A DNA stretch of 64,000 nt from Agrocybe praecox (taxonomy: Eukaryota; Basidiomycota; Agaricomycetes; Agaricales; Agrocybaceae), in assembly GCA_964017145.1 (NCBI GenBank), contig OZ024842.1:2604001-2668000 (forward strand), in the 5' to 3' direction. The position numbers were made by a program, and so were the translations under genes. Shown piece by piece: positions 37,359-48,328 of this stretch. The notes beneath the pieces are model-generated. The model was not told the origin of the DNA. It saw nothing but the letters and a program-made list of their open reading frames with translations, and did no database searches. The stretch's first letter is position 1. Every line of letters begins with the position of its first letter.

Positions 37359-37793
37359 GTTGCAAATGCTCAGTATTCAACGCGCTGCATGAGCAACGAG
37401 GAGTTATCGAGGCTTCCTCGTTCCTGCTTCACTAATAAGTATGAAATCAGCGTGGTCGGAAGGTCGGTGATTATATCGGTAAAAGTTCACGCGAGGAATG
37501 TCACGGTTTAACGTTTATTCGGCGTCGAGGGAGATCAAAAGAAAGGTAAACCAATGGTTGACCGAGTTCAGCTACAGTATCCAAAGTCCATCTCAGTGGC
37601 GGAACGCGCCTCCCGAGCGGCAAGCACTGATCCCATCACAAATGATCGATGACTAAGCATAGTCGCTTCCGACGCGTCAATTAATACTGTTAACCAGTGG
37701 CTGGTATGATTCATTCCTTCATTTCATCTTCAGAGACTCGAATACCAGCCTCAACGCGTCTAAAAAACTTCTCCCTTTTGTTTTAATACTACA

Positions 37794-39496
37794 ATGCCTG
37801 GCCAAGGAATCGTAATTGGCGCCAATGACTCTGATTCCGATATTTCCATAGACCTTGAACAAATCAGTAAAAGCAAGGGAAAAGGGAAAGGAAAAGCTCA
37901 TGATAAGAAAAAGGCCGACAAAGGAAAAGCCAAGGCGAAAGAAGTAGGCCTATTTCTCATAAGACAACGGACAAATAGCTTACATGAGAACATCAACAGC
38001 AAGCATACACTTGGGAGGCGTCATTCACTCGCTCTTGGGACACAGTACAAGAAGATGAAGCTGGTAGCTTGCAGACTTCCGTCGAGGATCTGATGGCCAG
38101 AGGCAGGAGGAGGAGGTCAGTGATTCTGACTTTTTTGCTCATGAGTGAGTTTTAGAGTACGAAACGCACATCTCTGCAGACTTCTGGCTCCTGCTTCTGC
38201 TATCCGCCGCACCATAATTCGGCATCTCGTCCTAATTCTGGATTTGTCGTCTGCTATGATGGACAGAGATATGCGTCCTACGCGGTTTGACCTTTCGCTG
38301 CAGTACGCACGCGAATTCATTACGGAATGGTTTGACCAGAATCCACTTGGTCAGGTTGGTATCGTTGGTATGCGAGCGGGACTTGGTGAACGCATTGGAG
38401 AGATGTCTGGTGCGTTTCATTGGCTTCGACTTACTAAATCAGCTTTTAATCAACTACATGAATGCAGGAAATCCACAAGAAGTCCTCAAATCAATAGCAG
38501 ACCGCCATAAACTGGAGCCAACCGGAGAACCAAGCCTTCAAAATGCAATAGAAATGGCACGCGGCAGCATGAGGTATGTCATTATCTTCAGCGGTACCTT
38601 CCTTCATTAAAGTTACCTTCAAGTCATCTACCAATCCATTCCTCTCGCGAAATACTCCTCATCTTTGGCTCCTTGACGACATGCGACCCAAGAAATATTC
38701 ACGATACGCTAAATGATTGTGTGAAAGACAAAATCCGTATCTCTCTAGTGGCTATAGCTGCAGAAATGAAAATATGTCGCGAACTTTGCGAAAAAACTGG
38801 CGGTGGGTTTCTTTCTTTGTGTTTCTCGAAGTCCTCCTCAAAGACCTTCGTTCATGATCTTCCAAGGCAGGCCAATTCGGTGTAGCTATGAATGAAGGCC
38901 ACTTCAAAGATCTACTTTTTGAACTTGTCCCACCTCCCGCTCAACGAGCCGTCTCGCGTGCTGCCGGTCCCGGGGCAGGCAATACCAACCCTGCCGCCGA
39001 CTTGATGATGATGGGTTTTCCGACGCGTCTTCCAGACTCCTCCCCTCTCAGTCTTTGTGTCTGTCACTCTGAAATGAAAAGCCAGGGATTCCTCTGTCCC
39101 AGATGCAAGTCAAAAGTCTGCGACGTCCCAACTGATTGCGATATTTGTGGGTTGATGATTGTCAGCTCTCCGCATCTTGCTCGCAGTTATCACCATCTCT
39201 TCCCTGTAAGCCCTTACGAAGCCGTGTAAGTACACTTTTATTAAGTCTCCCTTTGGCTTGTTCGCAACTTAACATTGTGTTTTTGTGCATGTAGCCAAAA
39301 TGAAGCCGATATCCCTCCTGGTTCAATAACATGTCACGCTTGTGCGCGGCCTTTTCCCACTAAAATTGCGCCCGCAAAGGAAGGAATAAGCCCTGTGGGC
39401 CGTTATCGTTGCCCTAATTGTCATTATAACTTCTGCTCGGAATGTGACGTTTTTGTGCATGATGTCGTACATTGTTGTCCTGGGTGTGGTAAATAG
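37794..39496 (+). CDS. SSL1: TFIIH core subunit SSL1 (p44/GTF2H2)
   Basis: SSL1 stimulates the XPD helicase within TFIIH and serves both transcription initiation and nucleotide excision repair. The N-terminal 50 residues are lysine-rich and low-complexity ([20 protein letters not shown]). After [19 protein letters not shown] comes the von Willebrand-A domain: [19 protein letters not shown] (MIDAS-like) and [18 protein letters not shown]. Then follow [24 protein letters not shown] and [15 protein letters not shown]. The C-terminus carries two zinc modules: cysteines in [20 protein letters not shown], then a C4-RING-like part from CHACARPF to CCPGCGK. About eight exons with 45-63 nt introns. 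The intron before the '[10 protein letters not shown]' block was taken as 38116-38178. It converges on the NIPA-like gene 217 bp downstream. Confidence 0.93.
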
Positions 39497-39712
39497 AGTT
39501 CGAGATAGTACATCAATGCACTAATGCATTAAATCTATCTATTTACTATCACCGTGAAACATCAGATATACCGTAAAGCCTACATTATGGCAGTATGAAA
39601 AGTAAGGTTGGAGTAGAATGCGTAGTAAGTATTTTACATAAATAGAGGCGTGATAATTCTTGTCATCTAATGTTCATAAAATCATGCTGCTCGTCCCGAT
39701 AAATTGAAGGCG

Positions 39713-41680
39713 CTACCGTTGCTGCTTTCGCGAACTGGGAACGTCAACGTAATCGTTCAACCCTTCCTGTTCATCATCATCTCTGAAAGGATCCATCGAC
39801 CTTCGAGAATGCCTTTCTTGCCTAGACCTGAGCGAGCCGAGCTCCACCTCGTCGTCATCATCGCCGACCAAAGGAGTCTGTTCTCCGATTTTGTTTTTGG
39901 TACCTTGCAGAGGTGCTGCATTAGACTCGCTCAACCCTGTCACACGCCCCGTCGGCAGCGTTTGATGCAGAGGATGTTGATGATGGTCAACGTCGTCATC
40001 GTCTTCCATCGCGTCATCGTCATCGTCACTAGCGTTGCCCACTGTCCATAGCACGTCACCCTCGCCGTCGGGGCTTTCCTGGTCTTCGTATCCAGTACTT
40101 CCCTCCCCTAAACCATTCCCATCTTCGGCATCGCCAGGCGTTATATCTTTCCCTTTTCGTTTCCTCTTTGGCGCAGATGATTTAATTTTGCCTGTAACGG
40201 GCTCCGGTTTTTTGTGGGTCAATAGAACAACGCCCGAGATCAGGATGAGGATAGAAACAAAGATTAAGAAGAGTGTCCAGGATTGATAAGCAGCGACTTC
40301 ATCATTGAAGATCAATGAGTCCAACCACCCGGTTGCCGTGTACACGCCATAGAAAACCGGTACGACAAGCGTCGAGTCATATACCTTCAGGCCACGGTTG
40401 AGACAGACGATTTGTAAAACAGCAGTGATTACAAGTAAAATGATTGTGAAGATAGGAGCAGCATGTCCAAACTGATTTCCTGGGTTTTCATGAGACAAAG
40501 AGCCTGACAGCAATTTGACACTGAATGATGTATTTGGTCAAATCGAAGAACAAGAAAGAGAAATTGAAACTCACGTGGCTTTCGCGAATACTAGACAGCC
40601 TCCAGCAAGTCCGCCGCCACAACATGCCCAACCGATTCCAAGAGTCCATGCAACCTGAGTGTCATCTTTGGGAGCGGCCCAAGCCTCCAGTCGGTCTGTA
40701 ACCCAATTAATGACGGCATCCCAACCTGTCTTTAACGCATAGAAGATGCCAAAGATCGACCCTAACCATGAGCGCCTGCGTTTCCCGACAGACAGGGAGA
40801 TGTTGGAATTAGGTAAAGTGGAGGCCTGTGTAGGACGAACGCCAGAAAAGGGTACGGCGGCAAAATCTGCTCGTGACGCCAAGACGAAGTCAAGCCGGGA
40901 GGTGAATATGAGGAGAATGAATAGTGCAGCCGCCATGGTGAAGAAGTAGCCTAACCACCCTCCTCGTCGCCATAAGTAAGTGATGTGCGCAACGTCTGTT
41001 GCGCTTGTGAGGCCACTGTTGATGGAACCAAAGGCAACGATGCCTACGACCCCGAGTACGACAACAATAGTGCCCTATACATAAAGACTTGAATGATAGA
41101 TTAAGTTGAGGTTGTTGAATGGAACCATACATATATATCGGTATTTGTTACTGGAGTGCCAACCAAGAATCGAGCAAAGAGAAAGTTAAAAACGAGTGAA
41201 GTCGATCCCAGTGGAGCAACGTATTCTGATATTGACAAGAGTTGTCAAGAAACCTAAAACACATATATAAATTCTGAAAGTACCTGCTCGCATATACTCA
41301 AGGGCCAGTGTACTTCCTATTAGTTGAGATAGACTGCGGTTCTGTTAAAGACATATTCGAGTGGGGTGCAATGACGACGAACATATAAAGGAGCATTCCA
41401 AGTAACCATAATGGCCGCATCCAGTCCCTCCTCCGAGCAGACTTTGGTATTGAGCTGGTCCTAACCTGCATACCACGTCAATTACAGGCAGCACTGAAAC
41501 AGTGGGCAGACGCACATGGTCTAATTTTGTAAGATTGAGGCCTGCTGCATTGAGAATAGAGGCTAATAAGATAATAGCAAGACCGATTATAAAGGCAATA
41601 ACAGGATTTGCATGGCGAGGGGAAGGAGTTGGTACAGAGGGATTAGTAGGTAATGGCGGGATTAGTGAAGTAGTGGACAT
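39713..41680 (-). CDS. NIPA-type magnesium transporter / DUF803 membrane protein
   Basis: The protein has about nine membrane helices in EamA-like order: IAFIIGLAIILLASILNAAG, RPLWLLGMLLYVLSQLIGST, EYVAPLGSTSLVFNFLFARF, GTIVVVLGVVGIVAFGS, IFTIILLVITAVLQIVCLN and DSTLVVPVFYGVYTATGWL. The blocks 'APLGSTSLVFNFLFA' and 'VVPVFYGVYT' are the marks of the NIPA (PF05653) family, whose animal members carry Mg2+. A cytosolic loop of about 70 residues with SVGKRRRSWLGS interrupts the helices. The C-terminal 170 residues are a very acidic tail with two Asp/Glu runs. I chose MSTTSLIPPL (41680); an in-frame ATG at 41722 would add 14 residues. Transport of Mg2+ is a family inference. Confidence 0.85.
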
Positions 41681-41900
41681 GAAGAGGAATTGATTGACCG
41701 CCAAAACAGCCTCGCCAACCAAGGTAATGAAACACGTGATTATGTCAGCAGCATGCTGTCATCATGATGACGACGACTGGAACAGCGCCCTCTTAGCAAC
41801 AAATCATATTTCGGGATTTTATTTCTTCTCTAATCTTTTTCTTCATTCTTCTTCTTCTCTTATATGAGCGCTAATTTGAAAGAATCCGCTTGTAGTCTTA

Positions 41901-41916
41901 GATAAGATAAGATAAG
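41901..41916 (+). promoter_or_regulatory. Triple GATA motif between divergent genes
   Basis: Three back-to-back GATAA units form GATAAGATAAGATAAG, about 75 bp upstream of the TCP11-like start and 220 bp from the NIPA-like start. GATAAG is the site of fungal GATA factors. That the site is used is inference. Confidence 0.55.
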
Positions 41917-41991
41917 ATCTTATGATCATATTTGGATATTATTGCCGGAAATGGACGCTTGGGCCCTGACGTCAGCTTCTCTTCTTCTTCC

Positions 41992-43736
41992 ATGTCGGTC
42001 TCTCAGCACACACTCACCAGCAATGCTTCAATCGCCGACCTTCCACTCGAGCTCGTTGATGCTCTCAATCAAACATATTACCTCCATCTCCTTGTCACCG
42101 ATCCACACAAAGTCATTCCGCCCGGGAAATCTCTTCTGTCCATGATGTCCCACCTCAACTTCGAAATGGCGGACCAAAAGCTCCAGGATAATAATCGAGA
42201 GAAAACCATAGATCGTATCAAAGAAGTTGCTCATAAAGCATTTTGGGATGAGGTATATTTTATTTTGTGTCTTTCATGTGTCTTACTAATTGACTTGACG
42301 GCCAGGCTGCTGAAACACTAGCTTCTCCCTTACCATCCGTTCAGCTACCACGACTCAAGCTACTATATAACGATATATATGAAACCTTGAAGCCACTTTT
42401 TCCACAGAATCATGCAATAATAATCACTTTGACCTCTCCATTAGCGCCAACATCTTCTCCTCTCCATTCAACTATAAATCTACTACAGGAGATAACGCAT
42501 GCATTACGTGAACGGTGTGCTCCCATTAGAGACCAAGCAGTCGATGAGCTTCAATTATCCTTGTCGCATCCCCCCGACCTCAAAACAAATAGTTCTTCCC
42601 AACCTTCTGGAGCGAACGGCCCTCCCGGGACAACCGCACAGGCACAATTTGTGATAGACAAAATAAAGGCCATCATTGCACTGGCGGAAGACATGAAGTC
42701 CGATCTCAATACCTTTGTCTTGGGGTCCATGACGGAATCTCAGCTTCGCGCCGTATTATTGAATGACGTTAAAGCCCGAGAACGGAACCTTGTCTTGACC
42801 GTCTGGGGTGGTACGGACGTCGTAAGAGGCAGATGGCGTGCATGGGTAGCTGAAGCACATCCAATTGACGCGTCTTTACCAGACGAAAAGAAATGGATCA
42901 TTAGGTTATTCCGCGCTCTGGAGTCATATCAACCTGTATGCTGCATATCTCCTCCAAAGGAGAATGTTGATATTGAAGTAAATCCGACGACGGTCAATGC
43001 ATTGGCGCCCCAGCTTCTTTTCTCCACACCTACACTTTTACACATTCAAAACTATCTTCAGGCAATTGTGATAGCGGCTGCTTTGCGCTTATTGCCACGT
43101 CTCCCTCCCACTTCAAAGGCTGCAAGCACGTCTGAAAGTATCGAATCTGATTTCATGTCGCGAATATGGACTCTTCTCACAGCTGAGATCGAGGATGCTC
43201 AGCTCGACGGCGATACATCAGAAACTGGACACACAAAATTGGTTAATCTTGCGGACGAAGTTGTTCGCGCACGGCAGAAAGCGCTATCTACCGCCTCCGC
43301 TTTAAATCCTGAAGAAGAGAAGAATTTACGAGCAGCTGTCGAACGCACTCTGCGATCCACCGACCCCGTTTTCGTTCTATTAAAGAAACGGCTTCTTGGT
43401 GCGCTTGAAAGGCGACTTGTCCTCTCCGATACGTCCTCTTCTTTACCATCCCCTCCGAGCACAAAAACCGATGGCGCGATGATACCTCTCAAGATGCAGA
43501 CGGGAAAAGATATCACGGAAGAACGATCAGGGAAGAGATTAAGGCTTATGCTGCCCGACTCGATGCTTGGCATGAATAATGGCGGCTTGCAATTCACTAG
43601 CTCAAATCACATCAAATTAGAGGGAGTAGTTCCAGGATTTGAGGATAAAGTACTCCAGGAGGCGATCAGTCAAGTTTTGCAAAAACTGGCGGGATGTATA
43701 AGTTGGGTAGAAGGAATATGGGGTGACCTGGTATGA
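41992..43736 (+). CDS. TCP11/SOK1 family protein
   Basis: Two exons: 41992 to about 42252, and about 42306 to 43736. The start MSVSQHTLTS was chosen because the upstream frame has no ATG. The protein is about 560 residues, mostly helical and soluble. The order IADLPLELVDALNQTYYL, FWDEAAETLASPLPSVQLPR, LLQEITHALRERCAPIRD, QAQFVIDKIKAIIALAEDMKSD and a C-terminal FEDKVLQEAISQVLQKLAGC resembles the T-complex 11 (Tcp11, PF05794) family. That family includes yeast Sok1, a suppressor of loss of cAMP-dependent kinase. The middle helix set contains LLNDVKARERNLVLTVWGG, fitting the same fold. Family assignment is good; a link to PKA signalling here is only by analogy. The 5' region carries a triple GATA site. 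Confidence 0.8.
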
Positions 43737-45543
43737 ATGTTACTGTATGAAACTGATGAATCTGTACGAACAGTTATAATTTATTGTATATATCCGTAGT
43801 GAATAGATCAGAATCCTTGCAGTTTTTTTTTGCGTCAGTTCATCGTCAAGGCCGCATCGCGTGGAAATGATCCCAGGCGTGGCTTGCCGCGGGCCGTCTA
43901 CTCATATACACTCTTCATCTCCTACCCACCAGAGAGTACATGGGAGTTTTGCATAATTTTGACAGAGATCAGTTCCGGTTGGTCATTTCATGACTTTTGA
44001 TTACATGTTACTGTAATATTGACTATCGATCTTCTTCGCCTAGTCAGAGCTTTATTTCAATGTGCAATCTTCGACGATAGGTTGCCAATCGAAACTAATG
44101 AAAGGCCGTAACATCGAATTCCATCATCTTTTGGCTGTCGACTCCGCCGTTTGGAAAATTCCGTCGCCACGCCATGGAAAATAAACACCATAGCCCTCAG
44201 AACCCCTCATTCGTGCCATGGAAGTGGCCATAATTGCGTTCTATTCAAATTATCCCTACCCCCAGAGTCAATTTCATGACGTCGATGTCAATTTTGTTTA
44301 CAGTGGTCCCTGTACATGTGCATTGTAGGCAACTTCGAATTCGCATCGCTCGGTGTCCCCACGCTGGTTGGAGATATAAGGCGGTGTGAAATCCTATAAT
44401 CGAAATGGACCCATAATTTTTGCACCCTCGATTTTATTATACATGGTCGGATCTTACTATCGTCATCATCATCATCGAGTTCTCAAAAATTGGATCATTT
44501 CCCTCCCAGTTTTGGTACTGTCTCTCAGCTTTGATCCAAGATCCGGTGGGGTGGGCCCCCGCCATCGGAGTCGGACGGTCAGGTTTTCAGAACGTCTTCG
44601 TCCTGTGTCTCTGGTGGAGTTAACAGTGGTGCAAGAATGTGTTTATAGCTGCCACTAAATCATAGGGATGCGAAAGGTGGTCGATCGTACTGTTGTGATT
44701 ACAACTATCCAGCGAGCACGTATAACTGGGGATGGCGGCCACTGCTGAGATAGCCATCCAAGTCGATACGGTCTAGTTACCGAATATTGATGAAACCAGT
44801 TCCAGGGTTACGGACATTTCACTGTTCATACCATAGGGGACGGCAGAACGTGTCTCTGTCGGGTGGATCATCTACCAATGAAAAGAGGTGCCAATGGATC
44901 TTTTTCTTCCCTGCGACAGTATTCGTTCTGCCAGTGGAGTTATTCCAGAGTCAAGACAAGCAACTGAATGAGAATTTGATTTTTTGGAATGTGCGTTGTT
45001 CCTTATCTTATCAGGAAAACCTGGATCATGATTATATCTTATAGGTGTTTGATTTGCCGAAGACGTGGTACTTATGGTCAGTGGCGATAAGAAATTCGAT
45101 GGACAACCAAACGCGAAGGCTGGATGACACTCAATTTTTATGTCATAAGAATAGCGACCTTTTCCAACACGTGCCTAGACCTGTATCTGCGCTTCTTGCG
45201 TCAAATTGGACCCTAATCATATTCGACGGGCAACTGGAATGTACGTCTTAACAGGCGAATAAGTTGCGAATAACGGCCATGCCGATTTCAACTGTAGTTA
45301 GTGGCCGGCGATGGAACAGCCAAGGCATTTGATATTGCCCGGGCATGAAGGATAAAGTTCTGTATGTATCATAACACAGACTCCATCCAGTTGCATTTAT
45401 CTGCTTTCTCTTTTCGCTTATTCCAGTTTATGCCTGATCTGGTCTCCAAACGCGGATCTCATCCGTATTTATCAAGACCTCGCAGTATAAAGAGCTTCAA
45501 AGTTTCAACGTAATATGAGACATCTATTACTATTATCATCGAA
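43737..45543. other. Upstream region of the PAL gene, no coding evidence
   Basis: About 1.8 kb separates the TCP11-like gene from PAL, both on the plus strand. Open frames here are under 90 codons and lack family pattern or splice continuity. The region holds scattered TTATC/GATAA strings and two GTCAATTT repeats around 44265-44295. It most likely contains the 3' UTR of one gene and a long promoter for PAL. Confidence 0.4.
45486..45492 (+). promoter_or_regulatory. Probable TATA box of PAL
   Basis: TATAAAG lies 52-58 bp before the PAL start codon, a normal position for a strong fungal promoter with a short leader. Confidence 0.5.
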
Positions 45544-48328
45544 ATGGTTCTCGAGGGCTTTGCTCATGCTAGCTTTGCTTATAACACCGACTCCGACGCC
45601 ATTCCTTCATCTATGACGAAACCAGTTGTGACCAATGTGTCTGCACCCTCCGCACCATCAACCGTGACATTGCTGTCCAGGTTCATTGAAGCCCACCAGG
45701 ACCTCAAGAAGTACAAGTACGTCTGGGTTATTTTATTTCCCCCCCTCATCATCTCACAAGAGTCTGCATCGAAGAAATCAGCCTGTCAATGTCGACGGCC
45801 AAACATTGTCCACTGCTGGTGTCGTGGCCGCCGCACGCTATGCCGCTTCTGTTCGTCTTGATGGCTCGAAGAACGTCAAGGAGCGCGTCGAAAAGAGCCG
45901 ACAGGTAGTTGTTGACAAAGTGGCAACGGGGGCTAGCATTTACGGCTTGTCTACCGGTTTTGGTGGTAGCGGTATGCATAAACTCTTCTAAAGTGATTAA
46001 CCCGCGGCGCTTACTCTCAACTTAGCTGATACGCGTACTGACAAACCACTCATGCTGGGCCATGCTCTTCTTCAACACCAACATATCGGTGTATTACCGA
46101 CCTCTGAGGAGCCAGCTGATGTCCTCCCCCTTCAAGACCCTTCGACCTCTACGACGATGCCTGAATCTTGGGTCAGGTTCGTGGGTTTCTTAGCGTTAAA
46201 CGCTAAATCTTTGTTCATGCTATCCATCAACATTACATAGAGCCGCTATCCTGATTCGAATGAATTCATTGATTCGGGGCCATTCCGGGGTTAGGTTAGT
46301 ACTTTACGTTCTTTGCCGATTTCCTTCCAATTTTAATTTATGTTCGAAGATGGCAGCTTATCGAAAAAATGAACGAATTGTTGACTGCGAATATCACACC
46401 CGTTATTCCCCTGAGAGGCAGCATTTCTGCCTCAGGAGGTTCGTTTGTTTTACCCCCCGTAATTGAAACACAAACTTATTTATCTTTCTATAGATCTTTC
46501 TCCTTTATCATACATAGCTGGAACGCTCGGTGGGTCAATTATGTTATTATGTTAGTCTCGTTTCATGGCGACTAATATAGTTTTTAGTCGGAAATGCCTC
46601 TATCCAGGTTTATCATGGTCTTAAGGCTTTTGGTCCCCGACAGAAAGCCCCTTCTAGTGAAGCATTACGCATCCACTCTATCGAACCTATCGCACTAGCA
46701 TCCAAGGAGCATTTGGGACTGGTCAATGGGACTGCAGTATCCGCTGCAGTAGCAGCTTTGGCAATCGATGATGCCGTGCATCTTACTCTCCTTTCTCAAG
46801 TTTGTACAGCTATGGGCACAGAGGCTCTAAATGGGACGCGGGGCTCATACGCGCCCTTCATTCACGATGTTGCTCGCCCCCATCCAGGCCAAGTAGAATG
46901 CGCTCGAAATATCTATAACCTTCTTGAAGGCAGTAAACTTGCCCAGCTTCATGACGCGGAGGTTGGCTTAAACCAGGACCGCTACTCACTCAGACAAGAT
47001 CGCTATCCTTTGCGAACTTCGCCTCAGTTCATTGGGCCTCAGATCGAAGACATCTTGTCCGCCTTAAATGCCATTACACAAGAGTGTAATTCGAGTACGT
47101 TTTTGGTACTTTTACCCTCGTAGATCGAATTGTTGACTCAATTTGCAAATAGCTACCGACAACCCGTTGATCGAAAGTGATACTGGGATTATACACCACG
47201 GAGGCAACTTCCAGGCCATGGCTGTTACAAACGCCATGGAGAAAACTCGCCTTGCACTGGCCCATATTGGAAAGATCCTCTTCGCCCAGAGCACCGAGCT
47301 CTGTAATCCTACAATGAACAACGGCCTGCCGCCATCTCTTGCCGCCACGGATCCTTCGTTGAATTATCATGTCAAAGGCGCTGATATTGCTACGGCTTCA
47401 TACGTAGCAGAACTTGGATTCCTCGCTGCACCCGTTTCTACCCACATTCAATCAGCGGAGATGCACAATCAGGCTGTCAAGTGAGTTTCTCGTCGTGTTT
47501 TTGATGGTCGAATTCTGATTAGAATTTCTTTCCGCCCAGTTCTTTAGCCCTAATATCTGCGCGAGCAACTATCACTTCGTTAGACGTTTTAACGATGCTG
47601 ACCGCTACTTACTTGTATTTCTTATCTCAAGGTACGTCTTTTGCCTCGCGCTCATGTCCGTTACAATTATTAATCGTTATCAATACCATGTAGCTCTAGA
47701 CTTGCGCAGTCTTCGGAACGAATTCTTCCAAGGTCTTAGTCTGATTTTAGAAGAAGAGCTGGCGTCTTCCTTCTCCAGCTTCATACCCAACTCAGATAAA
47801 GGCACTCTTATCAAGAATTTGTTCGCCGCTATGGAACACACTTTCGACAAGACAACGATCATGGATAGTGAAGACCAAATGCGTGCTGTCGCTGCCTCGA
47901 CTGCGCCAGTGCTCCTAGATCATTTCAGCGAGAGCGAGGGTGCTGCTAGTCCCACGATGGGGATTTTTGCTCAGTTCCGTTCTGGAATTGCCACTAAGTT
48001 GACGATTTTACACGCGAAACTTCGAGACGAATATTTGACTGGAGCTCGGGGACCGGCACCCGCTGGAGCTTTACTAGGAAAGACTCGGGAGATGTACGAC
48101 TTTATTCGAAAGGACCTGGGAATCAAGATGCACGGTGCAGAGAACCATTCGAATTTCGCCAATGGCATTGGTTCGGACGAGGTCTCTATTGGTCAAAACA
48201 TTTCCACGATCTACGAGGTATGTCTTTTCCAATTATTGTTGACATTTTTCTTGTTCAACGCAATGGCTTTCTTCTAGGCTATCCGTGACGGCAAAACGCG
48301 AGCGGTGATTATTTCAATGTTTGCTTGA
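45544..48328 (+). CDS. PAL: Phenylalanine (tyrosine) ammonia-lyase
   Basis: PAL deaminates phenylalanine, and often tyrosine, to cinnamic or coumaric acid. About nine exons give a protein of about 725 residues with the full aromatic-ammonia-lyase order. These include [15 protein letters not shown], the MIO-forming loop [32 protein letters not shown] and [11 protein letters not shown]. Then come [35 protein letters not shown] and [11 protein letters not shown]. The Ala-Ser-Gly triad of the MIO cofactor is intact, and the intron falls right after its Gly codon. The substrate-selectivity position reads [11 protein letters not shown]; His-Gln here is the pattern of dual phenylalanine/tyrosine enzymes such as that of Rhodotorula. 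The C-terminal shielding domain ends in SMFA. In basidiomycetes PAL is typically substrate-induced; a TATA box fits a strong promoter. Confidence 0.95.

Noticed and set aside
43737..45543. Short open frames upstream of PAL as separate genes
   Set aside because: All are under 90 codons, unspliced and without similarity to any family I know.
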